From NCBI GenBank assembly GCA_016793305.1, contig JAEUHU010000463.1, positions 1 through 32,921 on the forward strand: a stretch of DNA of 32,921 nucleotides, given 5' to 3'. The position numbers were made by a program, and so were the translations under genes. The DNA is from Planctomycetota bacterium (lineage in GTDB: Bacteria; Planctomycetota; UBA1135; UBA2386). Shown one piece after another: positions 1 through 7,188 of the stretch. Numbering within the stretch: position 1 is the stretch's first letter; each line of letters starts with the position of its first letter. The notes under the pieces are model-generated. The model worked only from the letters and a program-made list of their open reading frames with translations, did not search any database and had not been told where the DNA came from.

Positions 1-387
1 CCCGACCAGGAACGGCAGCGGCGTCACGTCGGCGAAGCTCTTGCCGAGCGTGAACGCCGGCCCGAAGTCGCCGCGGTGCGCGGTCGCCAGCGCCACCAGC
101 ATCGTGCTGGTCAGCAGCAGCACCGCGTAGCGCGTGCCGAGCCCGAGCAGCAGCAGGATGCCGCCGACGAACTCGATCGTCGCGACCATCGGCGCTTGCA
201 CCGAGGCCAGCGGGATGCCGAGTTCTTCGAAGAACTTCGTGATGCCGGCGAGGTTGCCCAGCTTGCCCCAGCCGGTGACCAAGAAGGCCTGGCCGAAGAC
301 GAGCCGCGTCAGCAGCAGGGCAGTGGGTTCGGTGCGGGAGGAGATCGCCTCGACGGAGGCGGACACACGAGCGAGCAGGGGATGCAT
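1..387 (-). CDS. DoxX-family membrane protein, C-terminus cut by window edge
   Basis: This is a small integral membrane protein of the DoxX family; 129 codons are visible and the reading frame is still open at base 1. The start is the ATG at 387-385 and reads MHPLLARVSASVEAISS. The family signature follows: a first helix with LLLTRLVFGQAFLVTGWGKL (residues ~24-43), a KFFEELGIP segment, then a second helix with EFVGGILLLLGLGTRYAVLL and a third containing TSTMLVALATAHRG. DoxX proteins have four helices and are linked to redox or thiol handling in several bacteria, but a single biochemical role is not settled. They recur beside Cys-rich bufferin or metallophore RiPP genes, and here the gene is divergent from such a candidate at 614-997. 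No Shine-Dalgarno site precedes the ATG. The family call is confident; the link to the peptide is inferred. Confidence 0.85.
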   Translation of the reverse strand, partial: MHPLLARVSASVEAISSRTEPTALLLTRLVFGQAFLVTGWGKLGNLAGITKFFEELGIPLASVQAPMVATIEFVGGILLLLGLGTRYAVLLLTSTMLVALATAHRGDFGPAFTLGKSFADVTPLPFLVG

Positions 388-503
388 GGCGGGCCGCTGT
401 TACGGCGACGCCGTGCGGGCGTTCCGCAGCGCTCGTGTTCGCCGGTCGTGTGCGTGCACGACGAGCGCGGGGCCGAGCCCCTCGCAGCGTTCGCCGACGA
501 AGC

Positions 504-535
504 GGGGATCGCTTCGCGACGAACGTCGTATCCCC
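504..535. other. Imperfect inverted repeat between DoxX and Cys-rich gene
   Basis: The 226-base divergent spacer (388-613) has no gene. It holds an outer inverted repeat GGGGAT (504-509) / ATCCCC (530-535) enclosing an inner one, CGACG (517-521) / CGTCG (524-528), with a 7-base bulge on the left arm. It ends 78 bases before the ATG of the Cys-rich gene, so it could be an operator or an RNA hairpin in the leader. Short GC-rich inverted repeats are common by chance at this composition. Confidence 0.3.
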
Positions 536-613
536 GGCCCGCGTGCAGCCGTCGCTGCACCGTTCTCCTGCGCCACTCCAGCGCGCTCCATCCACAGCTC
601 CTTCGCCACGATC

Positions 614-997
614 ATGAAGACCACCCGCACCAAGCTCCTCTCCGTCGCCGTCGCCGGCCTGCTGCTCGGCGCCACCACCCTGACCAGCTGCTCGGGCGAG
701 ACCAAGCCGAGCGGCAACACGCCCGCCGCCGGCCAGGCCGCGGCGGCCGCCGACAAGCACGCCTGCAAGGGCATGAACAGCTGCAAGGGCCAAGGCGGCT
801 GCAAGGCCGGTGACAACGGCTGTGCGAGCAAGAACTCGTGCGGCGGCAAGGGCGGCTGCGCCACGGTCGCGCACCACTCCTGCAAGACGCAGAACGGCTG
901 CAAGGGCCAAGGCGGCTGCAAGTCGGGCGACAACGGCTGCGCTGGCAAGAACTCGTGCAAGGGCAAGGGCGGCTGCGCCGTGCCCGTGAAGCACTGA
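614..997 (+). CDS. Cys-rich exported bufferin-like peptide (putative RiPP precursor)
   Basis: This is a 127-residue exported Cys-rich protein. The start is the ATG at 614; upstream in-frame codons do not look coding. Residues 1-25 form a signal peptide: basic TTRTK, then VAVAGLLLGATTL. It ends in L-T-S-C26, which fits a lipobox, so the product may be a lipoprotein. A low-complexity Ala/Pro/Gly linker (27-48) follows, then twelve cysteines at 51, 57, 63, 70, 76, 82 and 90, 96, 102, 109, 115, 121. The repeated motif is CKGxNSCKGQGGCKxGDNGC. This matches the 'CKG..SCKGKGGC' peptides called bufferins, exported copper-binding RiPPs whose cysteines are modified by MNIO (DUF692) enzymes. The modifying enzyme is not in the window and could lie beyond base 1 past doxX. 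The bufferin assignment rests on motif and context, not on a search. The alternative is an unmodified metal-binding lipoprotein. Confidence 0.85.
   Translation: MKTTRTKLLSVAVAGLLLGATTLTSCSGETKPSGNTPAAGQAAAAADKHACKGMNSCKGQGGCKAGDNGCASKNSCGGKGGCATVAHHSCKTQNGCKGQGGCKSGDNGCAGKNSCKGKGGCAVPVKH
764..994 (+). repeat. Internal tandem duplication of a six-Cys unit
   Basis: Codons 51-89 (764-880) and 90-127 (881-994) are two copies of one unit with the same cysteine spacing, 6-6-7-6-6. The DNA is also similar between copies, for example AAGGGCCAAGGCGGCTGCAA occurs in both, which points to a fairly recent duplication. Six-residue sub-repeats (C-K-G-x-x-x) suggest the unit itself grew by smaller duplications. 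Confidence 0.85.
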
Positions 998-1089
998 GAC
1001 CGAGCGGCGAGCGCGCGCCGCGCGGTGGCGCGAGCAGCGACTGGACCGAGCCACCGTTCGCCCGGCCGAAGCCGCGCGCGCCGACGGCC

Positions 1090-1704
1090 TCACGCATCCG
1101 GTCGTTCGGTGACCGCGCGCGCGACCGGCGGCGGCAGCGCACGCTTCCGCCCGCCGTGCGCCTCGCCGTCGAGCAGCGCCGGCACGTCGTCGTACGCGTA
1201 GACGACCGGCGGCTTGTCCTTCGGCAGCCCACCGGTGTCGGCACTCGGCCCGTAGGTACTGTGCAGGTCGCGGCCGAGCATGCGCAGCAGCGCCGTCTGC
1301 TGGCCGCGGTGATGCGCCGTGTGCGCGATGCGCCGCACCAGGATCCAGGTGCGCGCGCGCGCCACCTCGAAGAACGGTACGACCGCCTCCCACCACGCGT
1401 CGTCCTTGCCCAGCAGCGCCACGCGACGGAACTCTGCCGCCGCTGCGTAGTGCCGCAAGAACGCCTCGCGCGTCGTCGCCGCCGGCAGCACGTCGCCGGG
1501 CGCCACGATGCCGAACATGCCGGAGAACCAGCCGTGCTCGCTCTGGCACTGGTGGATCATCTGTTCGCGCAGCGTGCGGCCGCGTCGATCCTGTGGGCGC
1601 GGCCGCGTGTCGAGGTCGGCGTCGCCGGCCATCGACCAGACCGACAGCACCTTCAGGATCTCGGTCGCGTAGGTGTCGACGAGGAACGTGTAGCGACTCG
1701 GCAT
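1090..1704 (-). CDS. DinB-like metal-dependent protein
   Basis: This is a DinB/YfiT-superfamily four-helix protein of 204 residues from the ATG at 1704. Members of this fold bind a divalent metal through three histidines and act as thiol-dependent transferases or have unknown roles. Likely ligands are H51 in MIHQCQSEHGWF and H128 with H131/H132 in RRIAHTAHHRGQQ. The helix after it, TALLRMLGRDLHSTYGP, and the tail with TGGLPKDKPPVVYAYDD fit this group. An in-frame GTG at 1734 with a GAGG five bases upstream would add ten residues (start TRAARDHGA). I prefer the ATG because MPSRYTFLVDTYATE looks like the natural beginning, but the GTG cannot be excluded. The lipoprotein gene upstream ends only 36-66 bases away, so the two may be co-transcribed. 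The substrate is unknown. Confidence 0.85.
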   Translation of the reverse strand: MPSRYTFLVDTYATEILKVLSVWSMAGDADLDTRPRPQDRRGRTLREQMIHQCQSEHGWFSGMFGIVAPGDVLPAATTREAFLRHYAAAAEFRRVALLGKDDAWWEAVVPFFEVARARTWILVRRIAHTAHHRGQQTALLRMLGRDLHSTYGPSADTGGLPKDKPPVVYAYDDVPALLDGEAHGGRKRALPPPVARAVTERPDA

Positions 1705-1770
1705 CGCCCCATGGTCGCGCGCTGCACGGGTCACGACAACCTCGTTCGCGTGGCGTCAGGGCGCGTGGTG

Positions 1771-2811
1771 TCAGGGCGTTTGGCGCGTGCGCTCGACGCC
1801 GTCCTCGACGAAGGCCAACAGCCCGAGGCCCGCGCCGAACACGAACTCGAGGTCGGTGCTGCCGGAGGGTTGGTCGTTGCCGCTCCAGCCGAGGCTCACG
1901 CGCAGCCGGATCGTGTCGGCGACCAGCTGGTCGACGACGAACTGCGGCCGATCCCAGTACCAGGCCCCGAACACCACCATCGCGCCCAGCACCGGAGCCG
2001 TGCCGATGGGTTGCTCGAGCAGGAACGGCCGCGCCGCCGGCGGTGGCGGCAGCGTGCGATCGCCCTGGCGCCAGACCTCGACGCCCGACGCCAGCTGTTC
2101 GCGCCGATCCTCGATCGTCGACTCGCGGCCGACCAGCAGTTCGTCGGCGAAGTACAGCATCAGGTCTCCGGCCGGACCGCTGACGCGCCAACGTTCGTCC
2201 GCGCTGGCGTGGAACGGCGAGTCCGCGGGCACGGCTTCGGCGACGAACACGATGCCCGAGCCGAGATCGACGACGTCGCCGAGCGTCGGTCGGTAGTCGT
2301 CGAGTGCAGCGACCGGACCCGGCACGACGCGGCAGGCACCGAAGCGATCGATCGTCGTCACCATGCGGCGCGCGGCGAGGTCGACGAGCACCGGCGGGCG
2401 GTCGACGGTGAGCCCACCGACCGACGTGCGCACCACGACGTTGCCGGGCGCCGTCTCGTAGACCCGTTCCGGGAAGTAGGGCACCCGGAGGGTCGCGGGA
2501 GCCAGCAACACCAGCGACTCCGGCTCGATTCGGAACACCTGGCTCGCTGCGGGCAGCGTCACCAGCATCGGCTGCGGCTCGAACACCGCCACCAGCCGCA
2601 CCTCGGTGTCCCCGGCGAGCGCGCCGGGCGGCACGAGGAGCTCCAGGCCGGCGTAGTCCCCCGCGTCGACGACCAGCGCGCCGCCGGCCGGCCCGATCGA
2701 TGCCGCGGCCAGCACCGGCTCGGTTTCGCTGCGGCCGCTGGAACGGGCACATCCCGAGGGGATGGCCACGAGCAAGGTTGCAGCGACCAGGAAGCGGGCG
2801 AATGGGTTCAT
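1771..2811 (-). CDS. Lipoprotein with ZU5-like domain
   Basis: This is a predicted exported lipoprotein of 346 residues. The N-terminus MNPFARFLVAATLLVAIPSG is followed by C21, a usable lipobox (P-S-G-C). Residues ~39-76 read IGPAGGALVV...LELLVPPGALAGDTEVRL, the usual pattern of bacterial ZU5-like domains, which are short beta modules found in surface and receptor proteins. After that the protein is beta-rich, with a Pro run (LPPPP) near residue 265, and I recognise no catalytic motif. The C-terminal part, containing AWYWDRPQFVVDQL and LGWSGNDQPSGSTDLEF, may be a second beta domain. No Shine-Dalgarno site is seen before the ATG at 2811. It sits divergent from the chemoreceptor at 2976 and just upstream of the DinB-like gene. 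A role at the cell surface is likely; the function is unknown. Confidence 0.8.
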   Translation of the reverse strand: MNPFARFLVAATLLVAIPSGCARSSGRSETEPVLAAASIGPAGGALVVDAGDYAGLELLVPPGALAGDTEVRLVAVFEPQPMLVTLPAASQVFRIEPESLVLLAPATLRVPYFPERVYETAPGNVVVRTSVGGLTVDRPPVLVDLAARRMVTTIDRFGACRVVPGPVAALDDYRPTLGDVVDLGSGIVFVAEAVPADSPFHASADERWRVSGPAGDLMLYFADELLVGRESTIEDRREQLASGVEVWRQGDRTLPPPPAARPFLLEQPIGTAPVLGAMVVFGAWYWDRPQFVVDQLVADTIRLRVSLGWSGNDQPSGSTDLEFVFGAGLGLLAFVEDGVERTRQTP

Positions 2812-2950
2812 GGCGCTGCGCAGTAGCCGCGCCGTCGTTCGAGGTCACGACCGCTGCGGTCTACGCCCTCCGGAGACTAGGGGAAATCCCGGCTCGCGGG
2901 TGCAGACTGGAAACGCACCGAGCCGATAGGGACGCCGTCCTGGATCGCCA

Positions 2951-2964
2951 TTCCCGTTCGGGAA
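2951..2964. promoter_or_regulatory. Short inverted repeat just before chemoreceptor start
   Basis: The perfect inverted repeat TTCCCG-TT-CGGGAA ends 11 bases before the ATG of the chemoreceptor gene. It may be an operator or a small hairpin near the start codon. No Shine-Dalgarno site is visible between it and the ATG. Confidence 0.3.
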
Positions 2965-2975
2965 CCGCATAGCCC

Positions 2976-5024
2976 ATGCTCATCCGCACCAAGCTGCTCC
3001 TCAACAACCTCGGCCTCGCCGGCCTGGCCCTGACCGTCGGCGTGCTCGGCATCGTCGGCCTGCGCAACCAGATCCAGACCAGCGAGCACCTCGCCGGCCC
3101 GTTGTGGCAGACCGCCGATGCGACGATGGAGCTGCGCATCGACCTGCAGACCCAGCAGCTCGCCGTCGCGTCGATGCGGCACTACGAGAGCCCGGCGAAC
3201 GCGGCCCGACAGCGCATCGCCGAAGCAGGCAGGAACGCCGCCACGCACGTCGGCGAACTCGCCGAGCTCGGCATCGCCGGCAAGGAAGAGCTCGCGGCGT
3301 GCCAGCAGGCGCTCTCCGCCTACGACGGCAACCTCGCGGAGTTCCTGGCTGCACACGAGTCCTGGGCCAGGGTCCGGCGCGAGCTGAAGGAGAACACCGA
3401 TCTGTTCGAAGCGCTCGGCATGGAGATGGAGGACATGGGCGACGGTGCCGTCGAGCAACTCGAGAAGGAGCCGACGCGCGCGGTCACCTGGCAGGACGAC
3501 GTCGCCGCGGCCTGGGCTGCGGCCGACGGCTGCATGGAGGGCCGCATCTACATGCTCGAGCAGGTGCACTGGCTCGACAAGCTCGACGCCGGCGACGCCC
3601 GCGCCTCGGACCAGCTGGAGAAGGCCCTGCAGACCCAACGCGACGCGTTCGAACGGGTCGCCGCGGCCCCGGTGTTCCAGCAGCAACGCACCCGCGACGG
3701 TCGCAAGGTGCTCGACGTCTACCGCAATGCGCTGGCGACGCGCGCGACCCTGCTGCCGAAGTACGTCGACGAGTCGACCCGCTTCGGCGCGGTCGGCCGG
3801 AACCTCGACGACGCCATGGCGCGCGTCGAGACCCTGCTGGCAGCGCTCGAGGAAGACTGCGATGCGACCCAGCAGCAGTCCCTGCAGGCGTCGGCCGCCA
3901 CGGCGAACCGGCTCGACACCATGCTGACGACCACGGTCGTGATCACCGTGGTGCTCGGCGCCGCGGTGGCGTTCCTGCTGAGCCGCTGGCTCGGTCGGCG
4001 CCTCGACGGGCTGCACGCGCGCGTGCGCGACATCGCCGACGGCGAAGGCGACCTCAGGAAGCGTCTCGACGCGGGCACCGACGACGAGGTCGGTCGCATC
4101 TGCGGCACGTTCAATTCGTTCCTCGCCAAGCTGCAGCGCACCGTGCAGCAGATCGCCGAGAAGGCCGAGCGCGTGGCGCACGCCGCTGGCGAGACGACGG
4201 CCACGGCCCGCTCCCTCGCCCAGGGCGCCGAAGCGACGCGCACGCAGTCGACGCAGGCCGCGGCCGCGTCCGAGCAGATGGCGGCCAACATGGCGACCGT
4301 CGGTTCGTCGAGCGACTCGATGACCGCGACCATCCGCAGCGTCGCCGCCGCCGTCGAGGAGCTGACCGCAAGCATCGCCGAAGTGGCGAAGAACGCCGAC
4401 AGCTCGGCCCAGATCGCCAACTCCGCGGCCCAGCTGACCCGCGCCAGCAACGAACGCATGGCGGCGCTGGGCAGTGCGGCCAACGAGATCGGCCGGGTCA
4501 TCGAGTCGATCCAGGACATCGCCGAGCAGACCAACCTGCTGGCCTTGAACGCGACCATCGAAGCGGCGCGCGCCGGCGAGGCCGGCAAGGGCTTCTCGGT
4601 GGTGGCGAACGAAGTCAAGGACCTCGCGCGGCAGACCGCCGAAGCCACCCAGGACATCCGGAAGCGCATCGAGCACATCCAGTCCTCGACCGCGGCGTCG
4701 GTCGGTGCGATCGGCGAGATCGACCAGGTGATCGCCAAGGTGAGCGCGTCGGCGCAGCAGATCGCCGGCTCGGTCGGCGAGCAGCGCAGCGCCACGCAGG
4801 AGATCTCGGGCAACCTGGCGCTGAGCGCGCGTTCGATCGAGGCGGTCCACAAGAACGTCGCCGAGAGCGTCGGCGCGACCAAGGACATCAGCCGCGCGAT
4901 CGCAGAGGTCGACGGCCAGACCCGTTCGACCGCGTCCGCCGCCGAGGAAGCCTCGGTCGCCGGACGGCAGCTGACCGAGCTGTCGACCGAGCTGAAGCAG
5001 CTGGTCGGCCAGTTCCAGGTCTGA
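2976..5024 (+). CDS. Methyl-accepting chemotaxis protein, transmembrane
   Basis: This is a transmembrane chemoreceptor of 682 residues that would signal to a CheA/CheW array. It has TM1 at ~9-29, a largely helical periplasmic sensor of about 285 residues (30-315), TM2 at ~317-336, a HAMP linker at ~337-392 with the [12 protein letters not shown] signature, and a long cytoplasmic coiled coil. The conserved signalling tip is clear at ~510-553: [20 protein letters not shown] followed by [20 protein letters not shown]. The sensor is longer than the usual 4-helix bundle (~150 residues) and could be an HBM-type double bundle. It has few cysteines and no PAS or Cache motif that I can see. There is no CheR-binding pentapeptide at the C-terminus, which ends LVGQFQV. 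No other chemotaxis gene lies nearby, so it is an orphan receptor. The start is the ATG at 2976, because it places a short basic segment (IRTK) before TM1. Confidence 0.95.
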   Translation: MLIRTKLLLNNLGLAGLALTVGVLGIVGLRNQIQTSEHLAGPLWQTADATMELRIDLQTQQLAVASMRHYESPANAARQRIAEAGRNAATHVGELAELGIAGKEELAACQQALSAYDGNLAEFLAAHESWARVRRELKENTDLFEALGMEMEDMGDGAVEQLEKEPTRAVTWQDDVAAAWAAADGCMEGRIYMLEQVHWLDKLDAGDARASDQLEKALQTQRDAFERVAAAPVFQQQRTRDGRKVLDVYRNALATRATLLPKYVDESTRFGAVGRNLDDAMARVETLLAALEEDCDATQQQSLQASAATANRLDTMLTTTVVITVVLGAAVAFLLSRWLGRRLDGLHARVRDIADGEGDLRKRLDAGTDDEVGRICGTFNSFLAKLQRTVQQIAEKAERVAHAAGETTATARSLAQGAEATRTQSTQAAAASEQMAANMATVGSSSDSMTATIRSVAAAVEELTASIAEVAKNADSSAQIANSAAQLTRASNERMAALGSAANEIGRVIESIQDIAEQTNLLALNATIEAARAGEAGKGFSVVANEVKDLARQTAEATQDIRKRIEHIQSSTAASVGAIGEIDQVIAKVSASAQQIAGSVGEQRSATQEISGNLALSARSIEAVHKNVAESVGATKDISRAIAEVDGQTRSTASAAEEASVAGRQLTELSTELKQLVGQFQV

Positions 5025-5044
5025 CCGCGCCCGGTGCGCTGCCG

Positions 5045-5082
5045 GGCCCCGCGGGCGCAGATGCGCGCGGGCCTGAGGGGCC
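5045..5082. terminator. GC-rich stem-loop after chemoreceptor gene
   Basis: Twenty bases after the chemoreceptor stop, GGCCCC (5045-5050) can pair with GGGGCC (5077-5082). Alternatively, CCCGCG (5048-5053) can pair with CGCGGG (5066-5071). No T-run follows, so this is at best a weak terminator candidate. Confidence 0.25.
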
Positions 5083-5191
5083 ACGCGGGCCGCCGCATCC
5101 AGGGGAACGGTGCCCGGCGAACGTCGCCGTGGGCCGCAGCGGCAATTCCCGCCGACCGCGGCTCATTGCCCAGGAACCGGGCCGGCGACGG

Positions 5192-5219
5192 TTGCAGCGC
5201 ACCCGGCGGACCCTACCTT
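5192..5219 (+). promoter_or_regulatory. Candidate sigma70-type promoter of mqnC
   Basis: TTGCAG (5192-5197) and TACCTT (5214-5219) are separated by 16 bases, and the second box ends 10 bases before the ATG at 5230. The leader would be only a few bases and is pyrimidine-rich with no Shine-Dalgarno site, so the transcript could be nearly leaderless. The rest of the 205-base gap shows nothing else. Confidence 0.4.
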
Positions 5220-5229
5220 CTCCCTCCCC

Positions 5230-6444
5230 ATGACGCCCGCCGTCACTGCCGATCCGATCCGCCTGCGCGACCTGGCCCAGAAGGCCACCGACGGCGGCAC
5301 GCTCTCGCCCACCGAGGCCCTCGAGCTGTTCCGCGGCCTCGACCAGCCGTCGCTCGGGCTGTGCGCCAACGACGTGCGCCTGCGGCTCAATCCGGCCGGC
5401 CCCGACGGCAAGGTGCGCGTCACCTACATCGTCGACCGCAACCTCAACCCGACCAACGTCTGCGTCACCGACTGCGGCTTCTGCGCGTTCTACCGTTCGC
5501 CCGGCGACGCCGACGCCTACGTGCTGCCGCGCGAGGTCATCTACCAGAAGGTCGAGGAGCTGATCCAGAAGGGCGGCATCCAGCTGCTGCTGCAGGGCGG
5601 TCACCACCCGCGCCTGAAGAGCGACTGGTTCGCCGAGCTGTTCCGCGACCTGAAGCAGCGCTACCCGCAGGTGTGGATCCACGGCATGAGCCCGCCGGAG
5701 ATCACGCACCTGAGCAAGCTCGAGAAGCGGCCGGTGCTCGACGTGCTGAAGGACCTGCAGGCCGCTGGCCTCGACAGCATTCCCGGCGGCGGCGCCGAGA
5801 TCCTGGTCGAACGCGTGCGCAAGGTGATCGCGCCGAAGAAGGCCACCACCGACGAGTGGCTCGAGGTCTACCGCCAGTGGGCGAAGCTCGGCGGCAAGGG
5901 CACCGCGACGATGATGTTCGGCCACGTGGAGACCGACGCCGAGCGCATCGAGCACATGACGCGCATCCGCGAGCTGCAGGACGAGACGATCCGAGCGCAC
6001 GGCAGCGGCGTGTTCACCGCGTTCATCCCGTGGACGTTCCAGCCCGAGAACACGGCGATGGGCACGGTGATGCTGGCCGAGCGCGGCGGGCTGAAGGCGA
6101 CCGTCGCCGAGTACCTGCGCACACTGAGCATGGCGCGGCTCTACCTGCAGAACGTCCAGCACGTGCAGTCGAGCTTCGTCACGCAGGGCATGAAGACCTG
6201 CCAGATCGGCCTGTCGATGGGTGCGGACGACTTCGGCTCGGCGATGCTCGAGGAGAACGTGGTCAGCTCGGCCGGCTGCACGCACCCGACGTCGATCCCG
6301 GAGATCGAGCGCCACATCAAGGACGCCGGCTTCGTGCCGCAGCGTCGCAACATGATGTACGAGCCGGTCGAGACGCCGGCGACCGACAGGTTCGGCAACC
6401 CGGCCGGCGCGAAGAAGGCCGTGGTGTCCGCCGTACAGGCCTGA
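5230..6444 (+). CDS. mqnC: Cyclic dehypoxanthinyl futalosine synthase (MqnC), radical SAM
   Basis: This is a radical SAM enzyme of the futalosine pathway to menaquinone. It cyclises dehypoxanthinyl futalosine, the step before the naphthoate product is released. The [4Fe-4S] site C78-x3-C82-x2-C85 is seen in NVCVTDCGFCAFYR, the MqnC form of the motif. Other family stretches are GGIQLLLQGGHHPRLKSDWF (~115-135), HGMSPPEI, SIPGGGAEIL and GKGTATMMFGHVE. It has 404 residues from the ATG at 5230. An upstream in-frame start (5110) would add 40 residues rich in Arg and Pro that do not look coding. No other mqn gene is nearby, so the pathway is scattered in this genome. It implies menaquinone-based respiration. 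A weak sigma70-like promoter precedes it, and two hairpins follow it before the thioredoxin-like gene. Confidence 0.95.
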   Translation: MTPAVTADPIRLRDLAQKATDGGTLSPTEALELFRGLDQPSLGLCANDVRLRLNPAGPDGKVRVTYIVDRNLNPTNVCVTDCGFCAFYRSPGDADAYVLPREVIYQKVEELIQKGGIQLLLQGGHHPRLKSDWFAELFRDLKQRYPQVWIHGMSPPEITHLSKLEKRPVLDVLKDLQAAGLDSIPGGGAEILVERVRKVIAPKKATTDEWLEVYRQWAKLGGKGTATMMFGHVETDAERIEHMTRIRELQDETIRAHGSGVFTAFIPWTFQPENTAMGTVMLAERGGLKATVAEYLRTLSMARLYLQNVQHVQSSFVTQGMKTCQIGLSMGADDFGSAMLEENVVSSAGCTHPTSIPEIERHIKDAGFVPQRRNMMYEPVETPATDRFGNPAGAKKAVVSAVQA

Positions 6445-6466
6445 CGCGCGGCGGCCGAACCCCACG

Positions 6467-6509
6467 GGTCGGGAACCCTTCCCCACCCCGACCGAGGGAA
6501 CTCCCTCTT
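6467..6509 (+). terminator. Two adjacent hairpins after mqnC
   Basis: GGTCGGG (6467-6473) pairs exactly with CCCGACC (6487-6493) around a 13-base loop. Immediately after it, GAGGGA (6494-6499) pairs with TCCCTC (6502-6507), followed by TT. This is the best terminator-like structure in the window and lies 23 bases after the mqnC stop. The T-run is only two bases, so it may attenuate rather than stop transcription into 6544. Confidence 0.4.
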
Positions 6510-6543
6510 CGCGACCGCCACGACGGCTGCCGATCAGTCGCGC

Positions 6544-7188
6544 GTGGGACAGCCACCCTCGCACGATCGACTCACCACGCCAGCACTGCCACGCGTCGTG
6601 GCGACGTTCACGTTCGCCTCGCTCGCGCTCGCGGCGATCGCCTGGGTGTTCTGGGACCAGGACGTGCGCTACTCGCTGCCAACGCCTGCACCCGCCGGCC
6701 TGCAGCAACCGCCGCGCGGCACCACGATCGCCTTGCCGGCCGGCTTCGTCCTGCCGCCGGACGCGGTCGGACGGCCACTGCTGCTGCACTTCTACAACCC
6801 GGACTGCCCCTGCTCGCGATTCAACCGCGACCACGTGACCGGGCTGCACAAGCGGCACGGCGAACGGGTCACGTTCGTCGCGGTGCTCGAGCGCGACGTC
6901 GCCCACCGCGACGAGGACAGCGGCCTCGACCTGCCGCACTTCGTCGACGGCAAGGGCGAGCTCGCCGCGGCGCTGGGGGTCTACTCGACACCGCAGGCGG
7001 TACTGCTCGACCCCGAGCGACGCCTCGTGTTCCGCGGCAACTACAACACGAGCCGATACTGCAGCGATCCGGGCACCGAGTACGTGCGGCTGGCGATCGA
7101 GGCGCTGCTCGACGGCAGGACCTACGCCCCGCCGACGCAGGCGACCACCAGCTACGGCTGCGAACTGCCCGAGGAGGAGACGCGATGA
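6544..7188 (+). CDS. Membrane-anchored thioredoxin-fold protein (DUF6436-like)
   Basis: This protein of 214 residues has an N-terminal anchor (~19-36, VVATFTFASLALAAIAWVF) and a periplasmic thioredoxin-like domain. The core reads GRPLLLHFYNPDCPCSRFN, with cysteines C88 and C90 in a C-P-C arrangement instead of the usual C-x-x-C. The later LGVYSTPQAVLLDPERRLVF carries the cis-Pro loop (TP) of the fold. Further cysteines lie in SRYCSDPG and SYGCELPE. The CPCSRFN pattern resembles DUF6436 proteins as I remember them. The start is a GTG at 6544 because no ATG precedes the anchor; the upstream region has no Shine-Dalgarno site. Its stop overlaps the ATG of the hybrid histidine kinase (ATGA at 7185-7188), so the two are translated together. 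A redox or metal-sensing partner role is inferred. Confidence 0.85.
   Translation: MGQPPSHDRLTTPALPRVVATFTFASLALAAIAWVFWDQDVRYSLPTPAPAGLQQPPRGTTIALPAGFVLPPDAVGRPLLLHFYNPDCPCSRFNRDHVTGLHKRHGERVTFVAVLERDVAHRDEDSGLDLPHFVDGKGELAAALGVYSTPQAVLLDPERRLVFRGNYNTSRYCSDPGTEYVRLAIEALLDGRTYAPPTQATTSYGCELPEEETR
7171..7177 (+). promoter_or_regulatory. Shine-Dalgarno site for hybrid kinase
   Basis: GAGGAGG ends seven bases before the ATG at 7185. It lies inside the end of the thioredoxin-like gene and fixes the kinase start despite a longer open frame upstream. Confidence 0.75.

Noticed and set aside
764..994. Cys-rich peptide considered as a metallothionein
   Set aside because: A signal sequence, the Gly/Lys-rich CKG motifs and adjacent doxX fit exported bufferin-like peptides better than cytosolic metallothioneins.
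1705..1734. Longer DinB-like protein from GTG at 1734
   Set aside because: A GAGG precedes it, but the added residues do not resemble the family N-terminus; the ATG at 1704 was preferred, without certainty.
2877..5084. 735-codon open frame on the minus strand across the chemoreceptor
   Set aside because: The forward frame is an unmistakable chemoreceptor. The antisense frame is Arg/Leu/Asp-rich low-complexity sequence, as expected from the codon bias of a very GC-rich gene.
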